The position numbers were made by a program, and so were the translations under genes. Of a stretch of DNA of 64,000 nt, positions 17,271 to 26,654 are shown in pieces; position 1 is the stretch's first letter; every line of letters begins with the position of its first letter. The notes beneath the pieces were generated by a model. It ran no database searches. It worked only from the letters and a program-made list of their open reading frames with translations, and was not told where the DNA came from. Source of the stretch: Planctomycetaceae bacterium UBA2671 (lineage in GTDB: Bacteria; Planctomycetota; Planctomycetia; Planctomycetales; Planctomycetaceae); assembly GCA_002359185.1 (NCBI GenBank), contig DEML01000116.1, forward strand, positions 28,510 to 92,509, given 5' to 3'.

Positions 17271-18689
17271 TTATCTTCCCAACAGGGATTTGATCGACCA
17301 GCTTCGTTTTGCGTCAGGATTTTTGTATTCGCCGTTTTCTGCGACGGCCTTCACGGCTTGTGCCAGCTGTTCATGATTTCGTAATGGAGCCAGATCCTCA
17401 AGTAGTCTGGCAGCATTTTGGTAGCGGAGCATCGGATTGGGAGCCGTCATTTTTTTGAGGACTTGTCGGACCTTGGGATTATCTTTGTGGCGAAATTTTA
17501 CTTCCGGTAATCCCTGTTCATGTAATTTCTGGACAGCAGTCAGGTCTCGCATTCCTGCCCCCGAGGGATAACCCTGTGCGTAAAACGGAGGGGCGTTGCT
17601 GACGTCCAGCAACTCAAACATCGTGCAGCCCAAAGCATAGAGGTCGACTATACGATCGACACCAACCGAATCAAAAAACTGTTCGGGCGGTGCATAGTCA
17701 GGAGTTCCTCGAAAACAGTTTTCCCGTTTTGCATTTTCGATGTCATTGATGTTAAACGATTCGCTGATATTGTGGAAAACGCTGCTGTCGGCTTCGACAT
17801 ATTTTGCAATTCCAAAATCGATCACCCGTGCAAAACGATGACCATCTCCACCTCGCAACACCACCATCAGATTCTGAGGTTTGATGTCCCGATGGATGAT
17901 GAAATTATGGAATCGCTGCATCGCTTCGGCGACCTGAGCAATCAGTTCGCAAATCGCTCCCACGCTTAAACTTGCTCCCGATTGTTCCTGTAATTTTTCA
18001 TGGAATTGCTTGAAGTTCAATCCATCAATAAATTCCAGACACAGAAAGACTCCGTTACGTGCACGACCGGAAACCCATCCTGCTTCATAAGCCTGAACAC
18101 CCCACGGCTGGCCAATTTTATTGGTGATATTCACTTCGCGAAAAAAACGATCGGAAAGATCTTTTTGAGCTTGTTCAAAATCGAGGGAATGCCCATGTGT
18201 TGTAAATTGCTGATGCTGATAATTTTCAATATCGTGATGTCGGGCAATCTTGATGATACAGGGATTCCAGACTCTCGAACCTTCATACAGGTAATATTTC
18301 CCTTTGTAAATATCACCCATGCCTCCGCTGGTCAGAAACTCTTCCACTTCTGTTTTGGGACTGATCTTTATCTGCGAGCTAAAGCATTTTTTAATGACAT
18401 CGCGAAAGTTGGGATACTTGCTCGTATATTCCTGTTCGTCCTTCAGCTTGCCTTGATCCAGGTACTTCCTCACAACGCAGGACATCAACTGATAAAACAC
18501 TTTTTCACGGTTGGTTTCATCAACAGGATCGTATTCCAGATAGACGATCAGATCGTTTGCGCAATCGTTCTCGAGATCTCGAAAGAATCTCTGAAAACAG
18601 AGTGGGTACTGTTTCAAGTAGATCGACGAGACTCCCTGAGAAGATTTTGGGCTTCGATCATTTGATGCTTTATTAAATTCCATAGTCAT
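17271..18689 (-). CDS. Serine/threonine protein kinase (Hanks type)
   Basis: A 472-residue eukaryotic-like kinase. Residues 1-110 are a helical region often found before planctomycete kinase domains. The kinase domain has the Gly-rich loop 'SGGMGDIYKG' (121-130), the ATP-anchoring Lys in 'CIIKIAR' (147), the catalytic loop 'HRDIKPQN' (266-273), 'DFGIAK' (291-296) and 'GTPDYAPPEQ' with Asp-Leu-Tyr-Ala-Leu-Gly downstream. All catalytic residues are present, so it should be active. There is no membrane helix or sensor domain after the kinase, so it is probably cytosolic. In-frame ATG codons at 18689 and 18683 both serve as possible starts. It is transcribed alone, and convergent with the flavoprotein gene. 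Confidence 0.93.
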   Translation of the reverse strand: MTMEFNKASNDRSPKSSQGVSSIYLKQYPLCFQRFFRDLENDCANDLIVYLEYDPVDETNREKVFYQLMSCVVRKYLDQGKLKDEQEYTSKYPNFRDVIKKCFSSQIKISPKTEVEEFLTSGGMGDIYKGKYYLYEGSRVWNPCIIKIARHHDIENYQHQQFTTHGHSLDFEQAQKDLSDRFFREVNITNKIGQPWGVQAYEAGWVSGRARNGVFLCLEFIDGLNFKQFHEKLQEQSGASLSVGAICELIAQVAEAMQRFHNFIIHRDIKPQNLMVVLRGGDGHRFARVIDFGIAKYVEADSSVFHNISESFNINDIENAKRENCFRGTPDYAPPEQFFDSVGVDRIVDLYALGCTMFELLDVSNAPPFYAQGYPSGAGMRDLTAVQKLHEQGLPEVKFRHKDNPKVRQVLKKMTAPNPMLRYQNAARLLEDLAPLRNHEQLAQAVKAVAENGEYKNPDAKRSWSIKSLLGR

Positions 18690-19079
18690 TTTCGATAGAC
18701 AACTTTCAACAGTCTGTGTTGCTGCTTAGTATGGCTGGTTGTCGTCGGAACTCCAAAAAGTAGAGATGTTACGTCTGATCAATGCTGACTGATGGGACGT
18801 TAGATTTCTGATTTGTCGCAGATTTATTGAGCATCAAACAATTATAATTAATTAGAAAATTTTCACCACATGCATTCATGCAATTCCAGTTGGATTGATG
18901 TCATGGGAAGGAGACCGAGGGCAAAGTTCAGATGTACGCAATTGCACTTCGGTGTTTGAGGCAAATCAGCTGGACAGTCAGAACGTCCAATGCAATTCGA
19001 GAAAGGGTAGGAGACCTGATAAAATTATACCCCTGCTCGCCTGCTGATTTTACCGAGAGGATCATAGTGGTGAATGATT
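18690..19079. other. Intergenic region, no gene seen
   Basis: About 390 bases between the kinase start and the end of the first pentahaem cytochrome gene. AT-rich in the middle (near 18840-18870). No open frame, RNA or repeat recognised; it presumably holds the kinase promoter. Confidence 0.5.
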
Positions 19080-20597
19080 TTAGCGAAGAGACTTCAATTC
19101 ATGCCGGATAATTAACAATGGGTGAGGACTGTCCCATTGCGGGCTGTTGATCAGATGAGTTTGCTGATTTTCAGGATGATCCAACTGTAGGGTAGGAAAT
19201 GCCAGATTTGCGCGAATCGTCTGCAAAGCCATGAGCGATTGACTGTGTTGTTGAGAGTCAAAAGATTCTGTTTGCAGTTGTGAAAGTGCCAGAAAGTATT
19301 GTGTGGCCACATCCCAGCTTTGAATGGACTGCAGATGCTCCTGTTTCAGCAGATCTGAGAGTACGTTTTTGCGAAGCTCAACAAGATTCTTCGGCTCTGA
19401 AAGATACTGTTGAATTCTCAGATCGAGTTGATCGGAAACCGAAGCAGAAAGTTCCAGCATCTGGTCTCGATGCTGCGGTTTCATCTGATCGACTTGCGTA
19501 TTCAGCAATTCCAGTTTGCTCAGGGAATCGATGTCCGTATCCAGTCCAGTGGACTCCAGGATGACGCGATCAAACAGTGAGTAAAATTCCGCGCGGGCAA
19601 TGGAACCTTTTTTGGGGTCAGAAGCTGCTTGTCGCCAATTCGGGGCTGGTGACTCTGAACGAGATAAATCATGATGGCATGAGTAACAGGAATACTCTGC
19701 AAGCTCGGGCCAAACGGCTTTCGAGTTTTCCAATCGCTGATGCAGAAGCTTCTGAACATGACTGGAACAAACCAATTGGCCAATCGCCCAGGAATTTAAG
19801 GCGTGATCAGCTGCTTGATTGGAGTTGATTCCATCGGATCTCTTTTTATCTCTCGCGATGTCCCAATGAGCAGCCTGCTGAGCATACAGATCCATATAAG
19901 ATGTATACTCGAATAACAGCCTGGGGTGTCCGGCTGCAATCAAGTCATGGTTGACATCCCGACCTGCACTTCCAATATGACAACTCGCACACGTTTCTGC
20001 CCGAATGACTGTCGATTTGAGTTGTTTGAACCCCGTCTCATTCTTGCGGGATACATTCCAGAGTGAGGAATTCCAGGCATAGCTGCGGTGTGGTTCCAGC
20101 CATTTTACAGCTTGTCCATGACAGGCTTCGCAACTCACACCGTTGGAAACAAATTCCAGATTCGTCTCGTTGGATATAGATTCAGAAATTTCATAACCAC
20201 TCTGAGGAGCAGCGTGGCAATTGAGACAGACGGCTGATTTTTCCGCTGGCGACTCCAGCTTTAGCTTTTCGGCGATTCTCTGGGAACGCTCGCTCGTTAA
20301 TGTGCGGTAGGCTTGTGCGTGGGGATCATGTCGTTGCCAGATGGTATAAGAAAGCGAAGAAAGTGGAGCAGTTGATTTGAAACTGCCATGGCAATTTGAG
20401 GAAGAACAGGAGACAGCCCCTAAAAAGAGCAGGGGACCTTTGCTGAGATTTTCAGAAACGGATTGTTCGTCTGTTTCACTATTCATACCAGGCAGAGGAT
20501 GAAAACTTGGTCCAGCGAAATCCTCAGCGATCAAAGTCTGACAAGCGGCGAAAATACAGGTGTTTAATACAATAAAAAAGAGTTGGTAATAAATCAT
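19080..20597 (-). CDS. Secreted pentahaem c-type cytochrome 1
   Basis: A 505-residue exported multihaem cytochrome. From the chosen ATG at 20597 the protein starts with a signal peptide (MIYYQLFFIVLNTCIFAACQ); GAGG stands about 12 bases upstream. A longer frame reaches 20738 but adds an unlikely leader. Five haem motifs are visible: CSSSNCH (a CX4CH type), CLNCH, CEACH, CASCH and CYSCH. Two further blocks, 'RHDPHAQAYRTL' and 'NHDLIAAGHPRL', recur in the next two genes and may supply distal His ligands. The C-terminal 150 residues are helical without Cys. It is the third of three related genes on the minus strand (24508 to 19080), separated from the next by about 230 bases. Role: electron transfer in the periplasm or on the surface; partner unknown. 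Confidence 0.88.
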   Translation of the reverse strand: MIYYQLFFIVLNTCIFAACQTLIAEDFAGPSFHPLPGMNSETDEQSVSENLSKGPLLFLGAVSCSSSNCHGSFKSTAPLSSLSYTIWQRHDPHAQAYRTLTSERSQRIAEKLKLESPAEKSAVCLNCHAAPQSGYEISESISNETNLEFVSNGVSCEACHGQAVKWLEPHRSYAWNSSLWNVSRKNETGFKQLKSTVIRAETCASCHIGSAGRDVNHDLIAAGHPRLLFEYTSYMDLYAQQAAHWDIARDKKRSDGINSNQAADHALNSWAIGQLVCSSHVQKLLHQRLENSKAVWPELAEYSCYSCHHDLSRSESPAPNWRQAASDPKKGSIARAEFYSLFDRVILESTGLDTDIDSLSKLELLNTQVDQMKPQHRDQMLELSASVSDQLDLRIQQYLSEPKNLVELRKNVLSDLLKQEHLQSIQSWDVATQYFLALSQLQTESFDSQQHSQSLMALQTIRANLAFPTLQLDHPENQQTHLINSPQWDSPHPLLIIRHELKSLR

Positions 20598-20849
20598 CCC
20601 GACTTCAAGCCTCGGTTGTTGACCCGACTTCATTCTGAAGGTCTCTGCGCAGATCTCTATCACATTCATCGAATTTTGAGTCATGAGCAGTATAGACAAT
20701 ACGGTAACTTGAACAGGTTTGCATGCATACGATTTCAATGACTGTCACAAGTCATAAGTTGCATGAATCTTCGTCCGTTTAACCAGTTTGCCTGATCGTC
20801 ATGATTGTTAAATACCTGACTAAATTGCACTCGAACTCAGTTCAGTTGC

Positions 20850-22826
20850 TTATTTCTCCTCTGATAATTTTTCACTCAGTGTTTTCAGTTCCTGAAAATT
20901 CTCTTTCAGTTCGATCGCTTCATAAGCTGAAATCATTGGAAAGACAGCCGAGAGATCAAGTTCATAGATTCCGAAATTAACGGAACTGTTATTTCGCGAA
21001 TTCACGCCTTCAATAGTCAATACTTTTCGCTCGCGGGAACGATTTAAATCCAACATGACATGCTCCTGAAAGTTACGAAGACAATTCGAAATTTCACTGG
21101 ATTGATTGTCGTACCAGCCTCCAAACATGGGGGATTCTTTGACATCGCGGTGAATAATGCGAGCTGTCATGTCTGAATTCAGGAACATAAACTCGTCATA
21201 AGCGACCACATAAGACCAGATTAACTGGCGAACGGAATCGTAATCTCGTTCTTCTTCAGCCAGTCCGCAAATTGCTGTCATCAATTCCGGTAATTTCTCA
21301 ACAGAGACCGGATCTCGGGACAATTCCCAGGCTTTATCTTCCAACCATTTTGCGATGATCCTGGAAGTTGTCATCAATGTCTCGGGATTCCCAAATGGAG
21401 CATTATTAAGTGACTCAATTAAAGGTTTAAGCTGGTCATCAAAGTCTGAAGTCTTGTTTAAGTGCATGCTTGCCAGCCTGGCAGAGGCGAGCGGCCATTC
21501 ATGAATATTTGGCCGGCCTGGTTTCAGCATTAACTTGCGGGATTGTCTCCAGGTCCCAGTACGAAGATCGTGATGGCAATTGAAGCAGGCATAATTGGAA
21601 AATTCAGGCCAGCTATGAAGCTCAATCGAGGAATCTTCAGCCGTGATCTGATGCAGGGGACTGTGAACAGCGGGATCGATGAGATCGGCTGATAATCGCA
21701 ATTGCTCAGCCATATTCATTAGGCCGCTGACCAACATGATTGTTGTTTGCTCGGCGACTCTGGATTTGTCGGTGAAGACATTCTCCGTATTGGCTTCGGG
21801 AATCACTTTGCTGGCGTAATCAGCTTTCAGTTCTGGAGATTTATCGAAAAATCCGTTCCAGTGGGCTGGCTCCTGATTGGAGTAAGTTGCCACTTCCAGA
21901 TTTGGCAATGGCGGATGCCCGGCTGCATACATCTCGTGAGTAATAATTTTTCCCTGCCTGACATTTCCAATATGACAGGAAGCACAAATCCGGGCACGGT
22001 TCACATAACTGCGAACATCCCATTGCCCCGATTCATATCGTTTTGCAGAATCGTAATGACGCCAGTTTTCCTCCATCCAGTGCAAATTTCCCCAACCGCG
22101 AATGCCATCATTCGCACCTGTTTTTTTATCACCAGCCGGGCCATGGCAACCTTCGCAACTCACTCCAGCCAGAAGGTTCACACCAAAAGCCTGTTTGAGC
22201 GAAGGGGTGTTCTCTGCGGAATTTCCAAGTCCGGCACAAACTGTCACATAAGTCTGACCAGTCACTTTGCAGTCGTCAGGAAATTCTTTGAGGTAATTTT
22301 CAACCGGGATCGAGGAATGGCAAGCCAGGCATCGCAAGTCGTGATGAATTAAAGATTCACCTTTTTCATCGACGACTCCCAGTAGCCTGGCCATCGACTG
22401 GGCCAACCCGCTTTCCAGAGCCACATAAGCCTGGGCATGTTTGTCGAAGGTTTCCCAGGTGGTCATTTCATTGCCAAGAAACCACCCGTCTGTCGAGGCA
22501 CGGATGAGATCCTGTCCGATGATCGGATTCTGAGCCGTCGAAGAATCTTCCTCAATGGACTTCGTGGAAGAGAGTGGTCCACCATGGCATCGTTTGCAGG
22601 CTTGCAGTTGTGTCAGCTCATGCCCATTGTAATTGAGAAATTCTCCCTGCTGATTTCTCTGTTCGCAAAGTTGATTTACAACAGGATTGATCTCTCCCTG
22701 TGCCTCAACCTCGCTGTTGTGAGAGAAAAGAATCATCATCGCAAGCAGGCCTCCCGATATCAGAATGGAGTATGGCCCGGGAGTCCGCGAATCCAAATTC
22801 AATGGTGAATATGACGTATTTGTCAT
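20850..22826 (-). CDS. Exported pentahaem c-type cytochrome 2
   Basis: A 658-residue exported cytochrome related to its neighbours. The start at 22826 (MTNTSYSPL) is preferred over an in-frame TTG at 22841; GAGAGA lies about 8 bases upstream. An N-terminal hydrophobic stretch (about residues 19-34) serves as signal or anchor. Haem motifs: CKRCH, CLACH, CEGCH, CASCH and CFNCH, five in all; the first is CX2CH, unlike the CX4CH of the two paralogues. The shared blocks are 'FDKHAQAYVAL' and 'THEMYAAGHPPL'. The protein has a longer C-terminal helical part (about residues 430-650). It begins only 23 bases after the stop of the third cytochrome gene, so these two form one transcript. Confidence 0.88.
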   Translation of the reverse strand: MTNTSYSPLNLDSRTPGPYSILISGGLLAMMILFSHNSEVEAQGEINPVVNQLCEQRNQQGEFLNYNGHELTQLQACKRCHGGPLSSTKSIEEDSSTAQNPIIGQDLIRASTDGWFLGNEMTTWETFDKHAQAYVALESGLAQSMARLLGVVDEKGESLIHHDLRCLACHSSIPVENYLKEFPDDCKVTGQTYVTVCAGLGNSAENTPSLKQAFGVNLLAGVSCEGCHGPAGDKKTGANDGIRGWGNLHWMEENWRHYDSAKRYESGQWDVRSYVNRARICASCHIGNVRQGKIITHEMYAAGHPPLPNLEVATYSNQEPAHWNGFFDKSPELKADYASKVIPEANTENVFTDKSRVAEQTTIMLVSGLMNMAEQLRLSADLIDPAVHSPLHQITAEDSSIELHSWPEFSNYACFNCHHDLRTGTWRQSRKLMLKPGRPNIHEWPLASARLASMHLNKTSDFDDQLKPLIESLNNAPFGNPETLMTTSRIIAKWLEDKAWELSRDPVSVEKLPELMTAICGLAEEERDYDSVRQLIWSYVVAYDEFMFLNSDMTARIIHRDVKESPMFGGWYDNQSSEISNCLRNFQEHVMLDLNRSRERKVLTIEGVNSRNNSSVNFGIYELDLSAVFPMISAYEAIELKENFQELKTLSEKLSEEK

Positions 22827-22849
22827 GCTTATCTCTCGCAATTGGGAAG

Positions 22850-24508
22850 TCAGTTCAAGGATGGTTGAGTTTCAAGTTTCGAGTCTGGAGTCACATCAGG
22901 CGCTTCGGTAGAGAATAGGGCATCCAGTTTTGACAGGATCGATTCCATCAGAATCCCGGTTTCTTCATTGGTAAAGTAGCCAGCCGGGCTATGGAATAAA
23001 TACCTTCGTTCTGCACCAGACGCATCTGGTAGGGCTTCAAAATCCAGTACGTGTCGAAGCTCATCCAATTCGGTTTCAATTTCTATTTTAAGAGCCGATT
23101 GCAATTCCACCTCTGCCAGTAAGTGAGGAATCAAAAGCGTGAATGAAACTGCTTTTCTCCAACTCAGACGATTCTGTCTCAAATCCTCCCGGATCGTTAT
23201 CTGAACCGCATCCAGAAATGTTTTGACCTGAGATATTTCAATCTCGTTGCCGAATGGCGAAGTCAGATTGTCGCTCTGCTGAATTAACTGCATGGCATTC
23301 AGGCAGTTTTTGCACGCCTCCATCTTATCGCCCAGATGGCTCCAGTTATGAATTTCAAATCCATTTTCAATGGAGGCCAGATTGTTTTTGAGTTGATTAA
23401 TCTCGCCTGAAATTTCTTGATTGCCGTTCTGAACGATAAAGAAGCTATCCAACATGGCAGGGAAAAAATCCTGATAAGGATTTCCCCATTTGGAGCCTTC
23501 ATGCTGATTGACTTTACTGCGTAAGTCGCGAGAATCCAGTTCGCGATGACACGCAAAGCAACTCATCTCTGAAAATTCCATCTGCACGTATCCAGCCGAG
23601 TCTGGCTGGAGCCGATATTCGAGCAATTCAAGACTGGCCTGCATGCCATACCATTGGCCAATAATCCAATTGGACAGACTCGGGTGATCCTCTTCGTGCT
23701 CGTGATTCCAGTGCGGTGAAATGGCATTGGAAAACGCCGAGAAATCAAAATCGAGTCGAGGATGTCCCGCTCCAATCAAATCGTGATCCACCTCCCGAGA
23801 AACAATTCCCAGATCTTCATCACCGGAAGATCCAATATGACAGCTGACACACAACTGAACTCTCTGGTCAGGATGCGCAAGCGGAGTCATCCCCGCGCCG
23901 CGCATCCTCTTTTCAGCTTTCTCTTCCTGACTGACCGCCCATGTCGGATGAGCTTGAATCCATTCCCCTTCGACTCCATGACACATCATACATTCCGTAT
24001 TCTGCGGAATAACTGACAATTCGATTTGCGTCTCAGTCTGTCCAGCAGGAATGAGCTGAGGGGCATGACAACTTAAACAGCTCGTCTCGCGAATCGCCTG
24101 ACGATCATTCTCGTCATAGAGCTTGCTCATAATCTGTTTTGCTAAAGGAGATTCCAGGCTGACTAATGCTTCCGTATGAGGATCGACCGCATGCCAGATC
24201 ACCGCTTCGTTTCGGCTACAACCGACGACCTGGGAATCCGTATTTCGTGGCAATTCCTGCCCATGACAACCCGTCGACGAGCACGAACTCATGGCTGAGA
24301 AGCGGTAAAAATCTGAAAGCTCCTCACTCTGTGGAATCGCTTCTGCTTTTGACACAACCGAGGCGTGAACCTGCTGGGTTTGCTGAGGATCTGCAGTTTT
24401 AATGCGATCACATCCCGAGAACGCAAGCAGCAGCGCAAGCTGAAAACAACGAGTCACCATCCAGGGCAACAGTATTCGATTCTGGTAGTGAGAATTCACG
24501 TCATTCAT
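22850..24508 (-). CDS. Pentahaem c-type cytochrome 3, lipoprotein
   Basis: A 552-residue multihaem cytochrome with a lipoprotein signal: a hydrophobic stretch ending 'LLLAFSGC', so the Cys should be lipidated and the protein membrane-tethered. Haem motifs: CSSTGCH (CX4CH), CLSCH, CMMCH, CVSCH and CFACH. 'AVDPHTEALVSL' and 'DHDLIGAGHPRLDF' are shared with the other two. A 'CKNCL' near residue 415 lacks the His and is not a haem site. The ATG at 24508 is chosen; an ATG at 24460 would give a more usual lipoprotein leader. It is the first gene of the cytochrome set; the SecA-like gene ends about 200 bases before it on the same strand. Confidence 0.88.
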   Translation of the reverse strand: MNDVNSHYQNRILLPWMVTRCFQLALLLAFSGCDRIKTADPQQTQQVHASVVSKAEAIPQSEELSDFYRFSAMSSCSSTGCHGQELPRNTDSQVVGCSRNEAVIWHAVDPHTEALVSLESPLAKQIMSKLYDENDRQAIRETSCLSCHAPQLIPAGQTETQIELSVIPQNTECMMCHGVEGEWIQAHPTWAVSQEEKAEKRMRGAGMTPLAHPDQRVQLCVSCHIGSSGDEDLGIVSREVDHDLIGAGHPRLDFDFSAFSNAISPHWNHEHEEDHPSLSNWIIGQWYGMQASLELLEYRLQPDSAGYVQMEFSEMSCFACHRELDSRDLRSKVNQHEGSKWGNPYQDFFPAMLDSFFIVQNGNQEISGEINQLKNNLASIENGFEIHNWSHLGDKMEACKNCLNAMQLIQQSDNLTSPFGNEIEISQVKTFLDAVQITIREDLRQNRLSWRKAVSFTLLIPHLLAEVELQSALKIEIETELDELRHVLDFEALPDASGAERRYLFHSPAGYFTNEETGILMESILSKLDALFSTEAPDVTPDSKLETQPSLN

Positions 24509-24715
24509 AACCAGTTCGATGTCTTTACAATACAAAGCAGGGCATGGTTGTAGAAAAAGTAACTTTGTGAGAAGGAGAACTTGCTGTCACGTTGTCATGT
24601 GTTCAGAAAGTAGATCAAAGCATAAATGAGCCGACCTGAGAATGCCAATTAAAAGCCTGGTAATTCTCTACGATTCAGACGGAATTCGTATTAGTGAGAA
24701 TACCGGATTTGGAAA

Positions 24716-26635
24716 TCAGTCGGTCAGGAATTCTGGAATCAGTCCCAGAGACTCCAATTGTTGCTGCAGCTTCTTCGAGTGCTGAAACATTTGCATTCGG
24801 GATTGCCGATGCTCCCGTTCGAGTATATGTTGAGCCGATCGAAACCAGTGGATAGCTCGTGATGGAACTTCAGAGCCTTTGAGCGATTGAGAATAATTCT
24901 GAGCGTTCTTTTGAAATTCGTTCGGCAACTGTTCGAAGAGTTCATCTTCAAACGAGAGGAGGAATTGATAGGAACCAGGTTCTCCCTGACGAGCTGTTCG
25001 TCCAATCAACTGCCGGTCAATTCGATTGGAAAAATGCATTTCGCTCAGAATCACATGCAATCCCCCTCTGCTCAATACTTCATAATCAACTCGAATATCA
25101 GTCCCTCGACCAGCCATGTTGGTGGCAATTGTGACCTGTCCGGGTTGCCCCGCTTGGGAAATAATTTCTGCTTCCAGTTCATGATTAGCGGCATTGAGCA
25201 ATTCAAATTCAATACCGGCAGCCTCAAGAACTGCCGCCAGTTCTAACGAACTTTGTACCGTGGGAGATCCAATCAGGACTGCCCGTTTTTGCTCGACTAA
25301 CTCCTGAACCACTTTTTGAATCTCGTTGTACTTTTCCGCTCGGGTTTTGAAGAGCTTCGTTTTAACTTCTTTTCGCTTCGAGGAAAGCCGAGTCGCAATT
25401 TGTACGGTTTCCAGTTTGTAATACTGTTCAAATTCTTTTGCGATGGAAGTCGCAGTTCCTGTCATTCCGCACAGGAATCGATATTTTTGGGCAAGCAGCT
25501 GAACGGTCGTTTGAGCCGTGGTGCAGGTTTGTTCGATTTCAGTAAATTCTTCTTTCATTTCAATGGCCAGTTGCAAACCGCGCTGCCACTTTCGTCCAGG
25601 CATCACACGTCCGGTGTTTTGATCAATAATTTCTATCTGATCATTCACAATCAGATAGTCACGGTCTTTTCGAAAAAAGTGAGATGTCGTCAGGCTGTTT
25701 TCCATCGCCACCTGCAGGTCATGCCAGCGATATCCTCCCATCTCTTCAGATTTCTGCTCTAAGACAAGTTTACTTCGACCCTCCGGCTTGAGTTGGACAC
25801 GTCTCGACTGAGGATCCAGCGTGTAATCTTTCTCAGGCTCAAATGCAGGCAGCGTTTCCCGGCACCAGCGATATCTCTCCACTTCTCCTGCATCTGCGGG
25901 AATTGCTTCAGCAATGATCAATGGCATGCGGGCCTGATCAATCAAAACACTGTCCGCCTCATCAATGATCGCAGCGTTCATTTCCGCACGATGCACAGGT
26001 CGATCGACAGCTTCCAAATAAATTTCGTCTGATGAGGTTCGGTCAGGCTCTGATTCAATTAAGAGGCGATCTTTCAAGTAATCGAAGCCGATCTCCTTTT
26101 CTGTGGCGTAGGTCACGTCTCGTGAATAGGCAACTCGACGTGCATCTCGATTGTCTTGATTTCTGATCACACCGACAGAAATTCCAAGGAGATTAAATAT
26201 CGGCATAGAAAACTGCTGGTCGCGGACCGCCAGATATTCATTGGCTGTGATCACATGACAGCCCCGACCTGAAAGAGCATGCACGTAGGCGGGTAATAAA
26301 GCCGTCAGAGTCTTACCTTCTCCCGTCTGCATTTCTATGATGTAACCATCCAGAAGCGCACGACCAGCCAGCAGTTGATTGAAATAATGTTCCTGCTGAT
26401 GAACACGTCGGGCGGCTTCGCGCATGATCGCGAATGCCTGCACAACCTCTCTCGAACCCGCACGCTGTTCAGCAAAAATTTGCTTCAGTTTCAGAGATTC
26501 CGATTTCAATTCGGAATCGCTTAGCCCACGCAGTTTTTGAGCAGATCTCAAGATCTCGTTGCATTCTTTAAGCCATGTCAACTGCCGTGGAATTCTATGC
26601 GGAGAATTATTCAGAATATTCCGGACAATAAACAT
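24716..26635 (-). CDS. Short SecA-like translocase ATPase
   Basis: A 639-residue SecA paralogue. It has the Walker A motif 'MQTGEGKT' (102-109), DEAD box 'IIDEADSVLID' (223-233), 'TGTATS', 'NMAGRGTDI' and 'QLIGRTARQGEPGS', so both nucleotide-binding folds and the preprotein cross-linking region are present and catalytic residues are kept. Usual SecA is 800-900 residues or more; this one ends soon after the second nucleotide fold with a short helical tail and lacks most of the helical wing and the Cys-rich zinc tail that binds SecB. It is therefore an accessory SecA. It begins 19 bases after the M50-HlyD gene on the same strand, which suggests a joint role in exporting a particular set of proteins. 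Confidence 0.88.
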   Translation of the reverse strand: MFIVRNILNNSPHRIPRQLTWLKECNEILRSAQKLRGLSDSELKSESLKLKQIFAEQRAGSREVVQAFAIMREAARRVHQQEHYFNQLLAGRALLDGYIIEMQTGEGKTLTALLPAYVHALSGRGCHVITANEYLAVRDQQFSMPIFNLLGISVGVIRNQDNRDARRVAYSRDVTYATEKEIGFDYLKDRLLIESEPDRTSSDEIYLEAVDRPVHRAEMNAAIIDEADSVLIDQARMPLIIAEAIPADAGEVERYRWCRETLPAFEPEKDYTLDPQSRRVQLKPEGRSKLVLEQKSEEMGGYRWHDLQVAMENSLTTSHFFRKDRDYLIVNDQIEIIDQNTGRVMPGRKWQRGLQLAIEMKEEFTEIEQTCTTAQTTVQLLAQKYRFLCGMTGTATSIAKEFEQYYKLETVQIATRLSSKRKEVKTKLFKTRAEKYNEIQKVVQELVEQKRAVLIGSPTVQSSLELAAVLEAAGIEFELLNAANHELEAEIISQAGQPGQVTIATNMAGRGTDIRVDYEVLSRGGLHVILSEMHFSNRIDRQLIGRTARQGEPGSYQFLLSFEDELFEQLPNEFQKNAQNYSQSLKGSEVPSRAIHWFRSAQHILEREHRQSRMQMFQHSKKLQQQLESLGLIPEFLTD

Positions 26636-26654
26636 GCAGTCTTCTCGAATAATT

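Noticed and set aside
18000..18665. 221-residue open frame on the plus strand
   Set aside because: Lies opposite the Ser/Thr kinase gene, which has all kinase motifs.
23250..23330. CKNCL as a sixth haem site in the lipoprotein cytochrome
   Set aside because: No His follows the second Cys.
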